64,000 nucleotides of DNA from Mesorhabditis belari (lineage: Eukaryota > Nematoda > Chromadorea > Rhabditida > Rhabditidae): contig CAUEEP010000759.1 of NCBI GenBank assembly GCA_958450365.1, positions 2,953,380 through 3,017,379 of the forward strand, given 5' to 3'. Under the pieces are notes generated by a model. The model was not told where the DNA came from. It made no database searches and worked only from the letters and a program-made list of their open reading frames with translations. Position numbers and translations under genes: made by a program. This document shows positions 45,744 to 56,800 of the stretch, one piece after another. The number at the start of each line of letters is the position of its first letter. Within the stretch, counting starts at the first letter, position 1.

Positions 45744-48621
45744 ATGGGCGATGCCGGATTCTACAGGGGAACAAACGCCGATCAGGATGGCCGATTCTCG
45801 GACAAGGAAAAGAAATTGCTGCGAACGATGAAATTCGAGGATGCCCTGGAGAGGAAAATCAATCGATCCAAGATCAATTTGGATGTGATCAAGCCATGGG
45901 TAGTGATGCGATTGAATGAAATGCTTGGGATTGACGATGATGTGATCACCGAGTACGTTTTCACGCAACTAGAGGAACCCGAATTGAATCCGAAGATCAT
46001 TCAAATCAACATCACCGGATTTCTCAACGCTCGTCGAGCACGGGGTGGGTTTTTGCATTTTATTTATGGAGGATCTTTACCCTTAACGGCGGGGGGTAGC
46101 GATTACCGACGGGGGCCAAGTTTTTGACCAACTTGAGCATCATCTCTTGGGCGTTCTCGATCCTTATCCGAAGTCAGTTTAGCGTGATTGTTCTCAGAAT
46201 TTCTAGTGGCTGTTGTGTCTGGTGTTGTGGTGTCAAAGCGAATATTCTTGGTGGGTAAATTTTTGATATTTTTTCACTTTTTCCCATTTCATGGCTTTCC
46301 TATACATGAAATTTCTGTGCCACCATGGCTGACACCACCATATGGATCACAATCATGAAATTTTTGCCATAAAATTAAAACTATACTGGCATCGTGGTGT
46401 CATCTTAGAGTTAAGATATAAACTAAGATTCTCAACCAAACACTATAGGTTTAGAACATCCAGTAGTCTCTTGTAAATAGGACTCTTTTAACTCACAATT
46501 TTCAAAGAAGAAGCCATTTTCTGCTCATGAGCTACTAATAAAGTGTTTTGTTGAAAATCTTAGTTTGCATGTTAGCTTTGATATGACACCACGATACCAG
46601 TGGAAAGTTTCAATTTTATGGCAAAAATTTTATGATGGTGATCCATATCGTGGTGGCTCAGAAATTTCATTTTTTTTTTATTTAGGAGGTCATGAAATCG
46701 AGAAAAAGTGAAAAAATATCAAAAATTTACCCACCAAAAATATTCGCTTTGACACCACAACACCAGACACAACAGCCACTAGAAATTCTGAGAACAATCA
46801 CGCTGAACTGACTTCGGATAAGGATCGAGAACGCCCAAGAGATAATGCTCAAGTTGGTCAAAAACTTGGCCCCCGTCGGTAATCGCTAATTCTGAGAAAA
46901 ATCACGCTGAATTGACTTTTTTTGGAACATCCTGTATATAGTTTTTTGTCAATAACTTTTGATAAAACAAATAGTTTCTGAAAGTTGACGTTCTAAGCTA
47001 TCTAAATCTTGTTAAAATCCTCTGATCTGACAAGTTTAATGTGCTTAAAAACGAGCTGCAAGTTGGTCAAAAAATTGGCCTTGCCGATAATCGCTAGTCA
47101 TCGTGGGAGCTGCGGCACTGATCCGATCGCTTTGAAAATCGACGGATGGCTTCCTTAGGGTAGATTGGTAATTTCTAGTTATTTAGAATCTAAGTTTGCA
47201 GTTTTGCAGTAAATTTCGTTATAAAACCACGACCTTCGCTTCCTCTCTCCGATAACTGTAAAGATCCCGTAGTAGGGTATATTAAAGTTTTATTTCCTAG
47301 TAAGAAAGAAATAATTTGGTACTAATAAAGTTGGAGAGGCGCTTTTTTTCGAGATTTTAATTTTTCTGGGATAATTGAGGGCGCTGATCACGAAAATCGC
47401 ATTCTTAGCAAGTTTTTTTTGGTACTTATCAAGTTTAGTCATGTTTAATTTGGTCATACAAGTCCCTCCCACTTAAGTCAAGCTGTGTAAAAGCTTAAAA
47501 TAAAAAATAAAATCTTTAAATCTTTCGAAAAACTCACATTTTCCTGACAAAAACGCGGCATTGAAGTTTTTAGATGGCGATTTTCCCTAGAATCCAAGAA
47601 GTACCCTAATATCACAAAAATTTTCACTTAAACTGCGAAATGGCAAAAATGCGTTGATTTCGATTGCTTTTCCAGGGTTCCAGTCAATTTTAATAAGTAA
47701 ACTTATGTTAAAAATGCGATTTTCGTGTTTTCGTGATCAGCGTCGTCGATTACCTCAGAAAAAAATCTCAAAAAAGTGTTCCCCCCCCTCCCCCCAACTT
47801 TATTAGTACCAATAATTTTCACAATTTAATTTATTTTCTTTTTAGAGTTCATGGGCGAATTGTGGAGTCTTTTGATCGAGGCAGAGGAATCAGAAGATGG
47901 AATTCCAAAGAGTTTGATCGAGAAGAAGTTGAGTGAGTTGCATTCGAGAGATTTTGCCAAGAAGCAAACCGAAACGAAGGACAACGTTGCGATAAAAACG
48001 GCTGAGAACGATTGGAAGCATCGCTACACTTCGTTGAGTGGGGGAGTGTACACAGGACCGATGATCAAACGAGAAAGAGATGACAGAATTTATTCGGATA
48101 AGGATCGAGAACGCCCAAGAGATGATGCTCGTGACAATGTTCGAGAACGCCCACGAGATGATGCTCGTGACAATGTTCGAGAACGCCCAAGAGATGATAC
48201 TCGTGACAATGTTCGAGATAGGGACAGAGAACGAGATCGGGGCAGGGATCGAGAACGAGAACGAGAACGAGAAAGGGATAGGGATCGGGAACGTCCACGA
48301 CGTGAAAGAGAAGTTCGACGATCGGAAGAAAGACGAGATCGAGGGGATCGTGATCGGGAGCATCGAAGAGATGATAGAGACAAACGAGATGAAAGAAGGG
48401 AATCACGAAAAGAAGATGAAGAAAAGAGGGATGTGAAGAGAAAGAAGCGATCACGATCCCGTAGCCGATCTCGAAGCCCTCGTCGAAAATTCAAAGAAGG
48501 TCCTACTGATAAGGAAAAGAAACACCACGACAATGATAACGAGAAAAAGCGAAAGAAAGCTAAAAAGGAAAAGAAGAAGTCGAAGCGACGATCAAGCTCA
48601 AGTTCTTCTGCCTCCGATTGA
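45744..48621 (+). CDS. rsr-1: SRRM1/SRm160-type splicing coactivator (PWI domain)
   Basis: Nuclear RS-domain protein that bridges exon enhancers and the spliceosome. Exon 1 (45744-46044) encodes MGDAGFYRGTNADQDGRFSD, KEKKLLRTMKFEDALERKIN and the PWI core NLDVIKPWVVMRLNEMLGID, then INITGFLNARRAR. Phase 1 joins exon 2 (47846-48621), EFMGELWSLLIEAEES. Human SRRM1 has the same intron-spanning NGKNAREFMGELW. From about residue 200 the protein is an Arg/Asp/Glu and Arg/Ser tract, including a threefold 39-base tandem repeat (RERPRDDARDNV) and SRSRSRSRSP, ending KSKRRSSSSSSASD. The start is 9 bases after a TTTTTCAG acceptor. AATAAA at 48770-48775. The 1.8-kb intron holds the hairpin and MITE described below. 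Confidence 0.95.
46095..46890. repeat. Long intronic hairpin carrying a copy of rsr-1 exon sequence
   Basis: Arms of roughly 350 bases (46095-46445 and 46545-46890) are reverse complements; the outer 190 bases are nearly identical. Within the arms, 46136-46173 (antisense) and 46813-46850 (sense) match rsr-1 exon 2 at 48093-48130: 38 of 38 and 37 of 38 bases by eye (key string GATCGAGAACGCCCAAGAGA). The outermost block GGTCAAAAACTTGGCC..GGTAATCGCT recurs a third time, diverged, at about 47056-47100. No coding capacity of its own. Confidence 0.92.
47316..47812 (-). repeat. MITE family A, copy 2
   Basis: Inverted ends TTGGTACTAATAAAGTTGG and its complement (ending about 47812). Each sub-terminal region carries a GCTGATCACGAAAA motif with a CTGGGATAATTGAGG-type block. 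The interior matches the element at 2340-2840 in the opposite orientation. Both copies lie in introns. Confidence 0.85.
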
Positions 48622-48769
48622 TTGCTGTACTTATTTTGCCATTTTTATGATCTTTGTTGGGGTTGATTTTGACGTATTTATCTTTGTTTGTAAGCTATCA
48701 TTGAAATTGCTTTGAATCAACCAATGTTTCACAATGTACTCTATTTATTGTTTTCGGTTCAACGACAAT

Positions 48770-48889
48770 AATAAAGTTGGAAGGTTTCAGCTTAGATAAT
48801 CAATTTTTTTAAAACTGATGGTCGAGCTGAAGTCTTTTAACTTTATTGTCATAAGCTATTGTTTTTATAAAATAAAATTTAGACTCAAG
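48770..48889 (+). promoter_or_regulatory. Operon-type intercistronic region between rsr-1 and CCDC12
   Basis: AATAAA at 48770-48775 is followed about 106 bases later by an acceptor AAAATTTAG (ending 48881) and the CCDC12 ATG at 48890. The spacer has a T-rich stretch (TTTATTGTCATAAGC, TTGTTTTTATAA). This is the spacing known for SL2-type trans-splicing in nematode operons. No separate promoter motif is seen. Confidence 0.65.
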
Positions 48890-50111
48890 ATGACGGATGA
48901 TGCGCATATGTCGTCGGGAGATGAAATGGAACAAACTGAGATGTCGGCAGCTGAGAAGGCATCGATGGACCGAAAGAAACGGTATCGTTTTTGGAAATAA
49001 TAAACCTGGTGGGAGGGGGTCGTTTGAATTTGATTTGGTATCAAAATTTTGAAAAATGCTTTGAAATACCGTAAAAACTAATAGAAAACGCCTCTCTATT
49101 AGAAGACCCTCTTCGACTCCTCGAAATCTTGAGTTTTTAAAACATTTTTTTTAGCTAAAGTTGTAGATATGGACCCAAATAGAAGTATTTTTGCTTTGGC
49201 AATAAAATTGGAAACGTGGTTTAATTAAGTAAAAGTAAAGAAGGATTTTTTGGAAAATAATCTTAGGGCGAGATCACGTTCATTTTTTTTTGAAAGACCC
49301 ATCTAGGGTCTTGGGTAAAAAATATTTTCACCTTTAAAAAAAGGTTTCCTGCACGTTTTAGACCAAGGGCTATTACCTAGAATGGTTTTTAAGAAAAAAT
49401 AAATGAGTTTTGATTCATGTGGGGACCCTTACCTACTTTTTTGACTGGCCGATTTTGGAGGATTGAAAAATAGAAGACTTGGGTCTTCTATTAGAGTTTT
49501 TACGGTACGTCATCTACAAAGATAAAAACTTAAATGTTAAGCTAGGGTTTAAAATTAAAACAAAATTATAAAAGTTTTGTGGGAATTCCACTTCAAAGCA
49601 TTTTATTTTAGATTGTTAGCGATGAGAAGCCGTATCAATGGAGTCGAGATGAAAGAGGAGGACTATCAAGAAGGAGACGAACTCACAAAGAGAAGTCAGC
49701 AAAGTGAACGAACTTTCCGCAACTATAATCCATCATCGGAAGAGGTCGCCAAAGGCGAAAACGCGACTTTCGACTACAATATCGTCGAGAAGGAAATCGC
49801 TGAGCATTTGGAGGACACACAGAATACAGAATTGCCTGAACAAATCGATCCCTCAACTCTGCAACCAAAGAAATTAGGTTTGCGTTTATTGCACATTAGG
49901 GTTAGATTATGAATAAATTTTCTTGTTTTGTGTTAACCAATAAATTTTAGACTGGGATTTGAAGAGGAACAACGAGAAACGATTGCAGAAATTGGAGAGA
50001 AGAACACAAAGAGCCATCGCTGAGATCATTCGAGAAAGACTGCGCGAAACTGGAGATCTTGCAGCCGCTTTTCACGCAAGCAGTAAAGCCGACGAAGCCG
50101 ACGAAGCCTAG
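48890..50111 (+). CDS. CCDC12: CCDC12 homologue (spliceosome-associated, Cwf18 family)
   Basis: Small coiled-coil protein of the active spliceosome. Exons: 48890-48981, 49612-49877, 49951-50111; the phase-2 and phase-1 junctions both fit. It reads MTDDAHMSSGDEMEQTEMSA, KASMDRKKRLLAMRSRI, SERTFRNYNPSSEE, IDPSTLQPKKL and the family signature DWDLKRNNEKRLQKLERRTQ, RAIAEIIRERLRETGDLAAA. Human CCDC12 has DWDLKRDVAKKLEKLKKRTQ, RAIAELIRERL at the same place. An in-frame ATG at 48818 would add an N-terminal extension, but the acceptor at 48881 argues for 48890. Downstream AATAAA at 50398-50403. Confidence 0.92.
49077..49507. repeat. MITE in CCDC12 intron 1
   Basis: Inverted ends of about 27 bases: TACCGTAAAAACTAATAGA at the left, TCTATTAGAGTTTTTACGGTA at the right. 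The AGAAGACCC block is mirrored as GGGTCTTCT. Non-coding, 430 bases. Confidence 0.8.
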
Positions 50112-50869
50112 GTCAGTAGCGGGATGGTTTTTAGCATAGGAGGGACGATTTGAGTGGACAAACTCTTCGAATCACTCAATTTTAAAACGCATAGTGCTAA
50201 ACGAATCTCCTGTGCTAAAAATCGTTAACTTTTCCTTTTTATACCCCAGCTCTTTTCAGAGCTTACCTTACATTGTTATTCATCTCTTATTTGTTTCTTG
50301 TTGAAAATACGGTGACTTTATTTTGAGTTTGTAAGTGTGTTGTATCAAAATCGTTGTTTCCTAATTTGAGACGCATTCCGTAAAGATTACGATCTTGAAT
50401 AAATTCTTTATTTTAATCAATTTATAAATTTGAAAAAGCAAAAAAAATGTGGCAGTGCTTAAAAAAGTGAAAAAATTTTTTGGGGAAATGCTTGAGCTTC
50501 GTTGTTTTTAGGCACATGAATGAGGGTGAAATGTTAACTGCGAGAAATCTTTTTAGAAAAAAAAAAAGTGAAACTGAGCATATCACAAAGAAATAGGAAT
50601 GGGATTGATCAAAGGAAAAGCAAAAACAAAAAAAAAATTAAATCGATTCTTCATTCAATGTGAAATCTCCAGAGTTATACAATTTTTGGAGAAATTACGT
50701 GCACAAAACAAAAATATTCCAAAGGTTAGCCAATCCTAGAGAAATTTTTTGAAGAGTGCATTTAAATGAGCAAAAATATACAATGTTTTAGGAAAATTAG
50801 GGTTTCATCTAAATGAATCTTTCTTTCTTTTCTTTTCTTTATTTCTTTCTTTTTTTCTTTTCTTTCTTT
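50112..50869. other. Convergent gap between CCDC12 and the plakin gene
   Basis: Carries the CCDC12 3' UTR with AATAAA at 50398-50403, then A-rich DNA. A CTTT/TTTC-rich run (50815-50870) directly adjoins the plakin stop and holds a minus-strand AATAAA. No gene or named repeat. Confidence 0.55.
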
Positions 50870-53800
50870 CTAATGTCGTCGAGCCCATTGTGGTGCATCG
50901 ACTCGTTCTTCGTTATCCTTTGTGTAGGTTGTGTAACGCTCCAACGGATCATAGTCAGAGTGACGCAACTCCTCCGGACGACCTTTCCAATCAACAGTCT
51001 TCGTCCAGGTCCTAGAATTTTATGGAATTTATTGATCTAAGGAATTGAGTAGAATTCTACGCATTCCTTGAATATAGTGTTTTGTCTAGAAATCCTGTAG
51101 CTGGGATTAGCTATATACTGTAGTTAATCCATTCTATAGATTCTATAGAAATCTGTAGAATCTGTAGACTCTGTAGAGTCTATAGAATCCATAGAATCTG
51201 TAGAATCCATAGAATCTATAGAATCTGTAGAACCTATAGAATCTATAGAATCTGTCGAATCTATAGAATCCATAGAATCTATGGAATCTTTCCCCTACTT
51301 GTTGGTCGTTTCTCCTTCTCCACCAGCTCCAGGGATTGTATTTGTTGTGGTTGTTGTTCTCTCTGTATATCCTCCAAATCCAGATCCGGGTTGTCCGTAC
51401 GATGTGGTGGTTGTTGAAGTGTGTCCACCAGGAGTGAAGGATGAGGATGTCTAGAATCATTTTTGAATGGTTTATGACTGGATCTGCCTGATGACTGGAT
51501 TTAGCTTTTAGTTAAACCTTTACATTGTAAGATAGCTACTAAACTTAAAGAAAACATTACAAGTTTAGTAGCTAAATTTGATGAAGATCTCTTATCTGTT
51601 TTGCTTCTAGCTATTGCAAATTTCCTCACGATCTCTTACCTGTTTTGGCTCCAATTCATCAGTGGATTGTCCCAATGCTTGCATCAATCTCTTTGCTGGA
51701 TCAACTTGCAACAATTTCATGTGAACCGCTTTTGGGAGAGTGTATCGTCGGCCGGTGTCTGGGTGAACGATCTCTCCAGAGAGCACGTCAAGAAGGCCTA
51801 GGATTTTGGAAATTGGACTCAATCTGAATGGACTAGATGACTAGATTTGACTAGATGTTGGACTAGATTGAACTAGATCTTGGACTAGATTGGACTAGAT
51901 TGGACTAGATCTTGGACTAGATCTTGGACTAGATTGGACTAGATTTTGGACTAGATTGGACTAGATGTTGGACTAGATTGAACTAGATCTTGGACGAGAT
52001 TGGACTAGATTGGACTAGATCTTGGACTAGATTGGACTAGATGTTAGACTAGATCTTGGACTAGATCTTGGACTAGATTGGACTAGATGTTAGACTAGAT
52101 GTTAGACTAGATGTTAGACTAGATGTTGGACTAGATGTTAGACTAGCTCTTGAACTAGATGTTGGACTAGATCTTGGCCTAGATCTTGGCCTAGATCTTG
52201 ACCTAGATCTTGAACCAGATCTAGTTCAAGATCTTGAACTGATCTTGGACTAGATTGAACTAGATCTTGGATTAGCTCTAATCTAATAATTCTTTATCAA
52301 TCTTTCTTTATCAATTTCTCACCAGTTTCAGCAGCTTCTCGAACTGAAACCCGATTGTTTGTAGCAGGATTCTCAAGAATTCGAGCCTCTGTGTCGAACT
52401 GTAAATCTTTCGATAGTAAATCGATAAATCGATAAATAGTAAATCTTTCGTTGTTTGTTTGTGTTGGGAATGCATGTTTATTCCCACAGATTTGTGTTGG
52501 CTGTGTTTTCTAAACCGCGCCCTTTTGTTTTTTTGTCGCGACGTCTAAAGGAACGTTGTGCAGTCGTTAAATTATCATTTTGTTTCTCAAAACGTTTTTT
52601 GGTTGGCTCTTCTTCTATTCAAAGTTTTGCTGTTTTTTGTTTTGTTTGTTTGTTTGTCTGTTTGTTTTTTTTGTTTATCTGTCTGTATGTTTGTTTGTTT
52701 ATTTGTTTGTTTGTTTATTTGTTTGTTTGTTTGTTTGTTTGTTTGTTTGTTTGTTTGTTTGTTTATTTGTTTATTTGTTTATTTGTTTGTTTGTTTGTTT
52801 GTTTGTTTGTTTGTTTGTTTGTTTGTTTGTTTGTTTGTTTCTTTGTCTATTTGTTTGTCTGCCTGTCTGTTTATTTGTTTGTCTGCCTGTCTGTTTATTT
52901 GTTTGTCTGTTTGTTTGTTTATCTGTCTGTCTGTGTGTTTATCTGTCTTTCTGTTTGTTTGTTTGTTTGTTTATCTGTCTGTCTGTTTGTTCCTTTGTCT
53001 GTCTGTCTGTTTGTTTCTTTGTTTATCTGTCTGTTTTTTTGTTTGTCGAACCTGAGCCGCCTCGAGAGCATTCAAGAATTCGTGCTGCATCTCGGCAAGT
53101 GATGATGGGTCTTCGATGATTGATCTGAAGCTTTAGTAATAGAATCAGCTCTCAGAGTGCTTTTCTCAAGCGGTTACTCTACTATTGGCCTGCTACAAAC
53201 ATTAGTATCAGTTATTGTGCTACTTGTCAGCTACTTTGAGCTGTCAGGGTGCTCAGTATTTACGGCGACTTCTTTTTGGCTCTCAAGTTCAACCAAGATT
53301 AGCTCCCAAGTTCAAGTCCCAAATTCCCAATGTCTTAAGTGCTATATAAGAGATTGAAGCCCTCAATCTTGGCTACATTTCTCTGTTAAAAGTTTCCCGA
53401 TTGGAGATATACAACTCATTTTGTAAGCGAAAAATGACAGTGTGCCGGAGAGGGATCATTCGAAAGCTTTGATTCATTCAAAAGCTTGACTTGCACAACT
53501 CCAATCGGGAAACTTTAAAGAGAGAAATGTAGCCAAGATTAAAGGCTTCAATATTTTAAATAACACTTAACACATTAGAGTTGAACTTTGGAGCTAATCT
53601 GCTAAAAGGAAGTCGCCGTAAGAACTTCCGCTAAACCATAAGGGAACTCCCCACCTTGCTCTGTCGGCCACAGCTCCTGTACTATCGGACATCCGCATTC
53701 TTACGGCCAACCCAGGCTCGGGCCGATTCAATCGATACACTGTGGTCTCTTCTCGGAACTTTGGCGCGCCCCCAGAGTGTCGGTGATGTTGCTTCGCTTC

Positions 53801-56800
53801 ATCCAATCCCTCTAATCTGAATCGATACCCTTCCGCATCTCTCCTCTTCACCGCCTCAGCCACCACTCTTGCTGCATCCATCGGACTCGAGATTAGCGCC
53901 AAATGTCCCGTTTGTACAGCCTCTTTCAATCTCAATCGATTCCCACTCTTTGAGTCCACATATTTTCCGTCTTGATCGATTTTTCCACGGCTCACCGCTT
54001 CTCGGAGAGTCAATGTTTGAGCTGTTTCAGTCTCGTGAAGGAGTGAGTCTCCATCAATGAGATCTCGATCAACAGCCGCTTTGAATGTAAGATGGAGACC
54101 CGATTTCTTGTCTCTCAAGCGGCCAGATGCATCGTCGAAATCATTTGACTCAAGCACATTAGCCAGGTTGTTCTCTTGCTCGGCTTCGAGTGGTCTGAAA
54201 TGGTGTGATTTCAGCGGAAAACTATCGTAACTCTTTATAGTCAGCTATTGTAATGGCTGTAAGCTGTAATACTTGTAATTGTAGGGAATGGATTACAGGA
54301 ATATTGTAGCTAATTGAAAGGAATAGTTCAATTCACTCACCTCAAGCTTCCCTCATCCATGAAACCCTCGTCGATGGCTTGTTGAAGGGGGATCTGTCGT
54401 CCTGTGTCCGGATCTCTGCAAAATGTTTAGGATAGAGTACTAGTACAACAGTACAACAGTACAGCAGTACAACAGTACAACAGTACAGCAGTGCGTTTCA
54501 TAATTCTTTAGATAAAAATTACAGTTTACAAAGATTGGAAAAAGCTATGGAGTTAATTTTCTTTTCATTGAAAAGAGCATTTTTCAAAACCCTAAAAAAC
54601 ACCTTGCCGGGATTACTGTAATTTTTAGACGAAAACTAGACAAAAATTTTCTAAAAAGCGATCATTTCAAATTTCTCTGAACATTCATAAATCTATTTTC
54701 TTTTTATTTTCTTATGATTTGTTAATGTTTTTACATTGTTTCTTTATTAAATGTTATTTAACTTTTATTTTTAGTTTGAAACTGCTTTCTGCCTCTTTGG
54801 AAATCGCTTTCTCCGTACGAGAAAGGAAATCGCCAAATTGACGCCCGACATGCAATCGATCAAGGAAATCGCCGTATTATTTATTATGAAACGCACTGTA
54901 TAGCTATTGAATGCCATTCAATAGCTATACTACAGTAAAGCCTGTCACTCACTTGAACGAATTGCTTGACACATCGATCAACCCCTTTCCAAGCGCTTCT
55001 GCGAATGTCAACTTGTCGACTCTTCTCAAATGACTTCCAATCTCTCTCGGGATTCTACCGTCTTGCACAGCTTTTGAAATCGGCACAATGCTCTGTCGAC
55101 TCAATTGAATGGTTCGATTTTTCGGGTCAATGATTCCCGATCGAACAGCGTCCATTAGAGAGACGTCACGATTTGTGTGGAAATCGCGGATGGATGGAGC
55201 CGTGATCGCATCATACGTGCCCCGATCGATTAAACTGAAAAGTGTGGATGAGCTAATGAGCTACTGAGCTGCTGAGAAGCAATTCAATAATGTTCCTTGT
55301 CTATCACTATCGCTAAGACAAGCTGTTCCTTAGCTTCAACTGCTCAAAAAGGAAACTCACCCCTTTTCCAAGGCTTGATCCAATTCCATGGACTCTTTCG
55401 TGATCGTATTGTGATATCTTCCTGTTTTCGAGTCAAGCAGTCCTTCATTGAGTGCACTTGTCACTGGGACTCCATATCCTTTTGTCGGATCGTAGACACC
55501 TTGATTGGTGACCGCATTGTAGACCGACTTCAATAAATCCAACCACGTCAAACGCTCCTTTGTGAATGGGTTGTGGACCTAAAGGTAATCGTACTGGTAA
55601 TAGACTGTTTGATCATCTAATCAGACGGTGCGCGTTTTAGACGAGCTCAAAGTACACTCTACGAATCCTTATCTAACTAGAGTGTCCTATTTAGCACTGT
55701 ACGGCTTACAGGCTTAGTGTTGGATTACAGCTATCGGCTCTAATCCAACAGTACGGCTTACAGGCTACGTACAACAAGTGTTGAAGGGTTATAGGACGCG
55801 AACTCACCTCTCCTGTTCGCGAGTCAACAATTCCCAATTGAATTGCCCGTTGAATGGGGATTCTCTCATTGTTCGTTGGATGAATGACTCCTTTTGGCAA
55901 TGTCTCCGACAATGTCACATCAACTAATCCCATATTCGCAGCTTGTCCCAATGGCAGACTCTCTCCTGTCTTCGGATTTGCATATGTTAAAGCATTAATG
56001 TCGATGATTCTTGCTCGAATCGCGTCTTCCAACGAGATCTTTGAACCATTCGCATCGATCACTCCCTAGAATTGAACGAATTAATTAAACCGGTAATTGA
56101 AACCAAGCAAACCTTTGTAACAGCATTTTGTAGATTTGATCTGAATGCTGCATAGGTCTTCGTGTGTTGTTTTCCCTTTTTGTCCACTCTCGCCAATCCG
56201 ATTCTTTTCGCGTCTTCCAAGCTCATCACACGATTGTTTCTCTTGTCGCGAATTCGATCGATTCCGACAAATTCGGCATGAGGCTCAAGCTCGATTGATT
56301 GAACCTAGAAATTGAGAGATTGAACCTGGAGATTGAGTGATTGAACCTAGAAATTGAGTGATTGAACCTGGAGATTGGGAAGTTTCTAGTTGGACAAAGC
56401 TTCTAGTTGGGCAAAGCTTGTAGTTGGGCAAAGCTTCTAGTTGGGCAAAGCTTCTAGTTGGGCAAAGCTTCTAGTTGGGCAAAGCTATCATGCACTTGGT
56501 TTTGGGTAGGCTTATTGAAAGAATGTTTTAGAAAACTCTTGATCAAGCTACTGGACTACGGCAACTTTTTAACTTCTTAAACATCTTAAACCTCTTGAAT
56601 CTCTTGAACCTCTTGAATCTCTTGAACCTCTTGAAACTCTTGAAATCCTCACCTGTGACGTGCTCTTGACAGTCGTTTTTGTCTCGGTGACGAAGGGATC
56701 GCCGTGCATTTGAATGGTGAACTTCATGCCGGTGTTCGGATCAACATATTGACCCTTTTCAATTCCATGCTCATCACGAACCACTTTCACCATCACCTAA

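Noticed and set aside
47890..48533. Long minus-strand frames opposite rsr-1
   Set aside because: They are shadows of the Arg/Ser/Asp/Glu codon repeats in rsr-1 exon 2, without homologues or splice context.
52455..53119. Three overlapping plus-strand frames of 165-215 codons (CLFVCLFV...)
   Set aside because: They are produced by the (TTTG)n array, which has no stop in any frame; the segment lies in a plakin intron.
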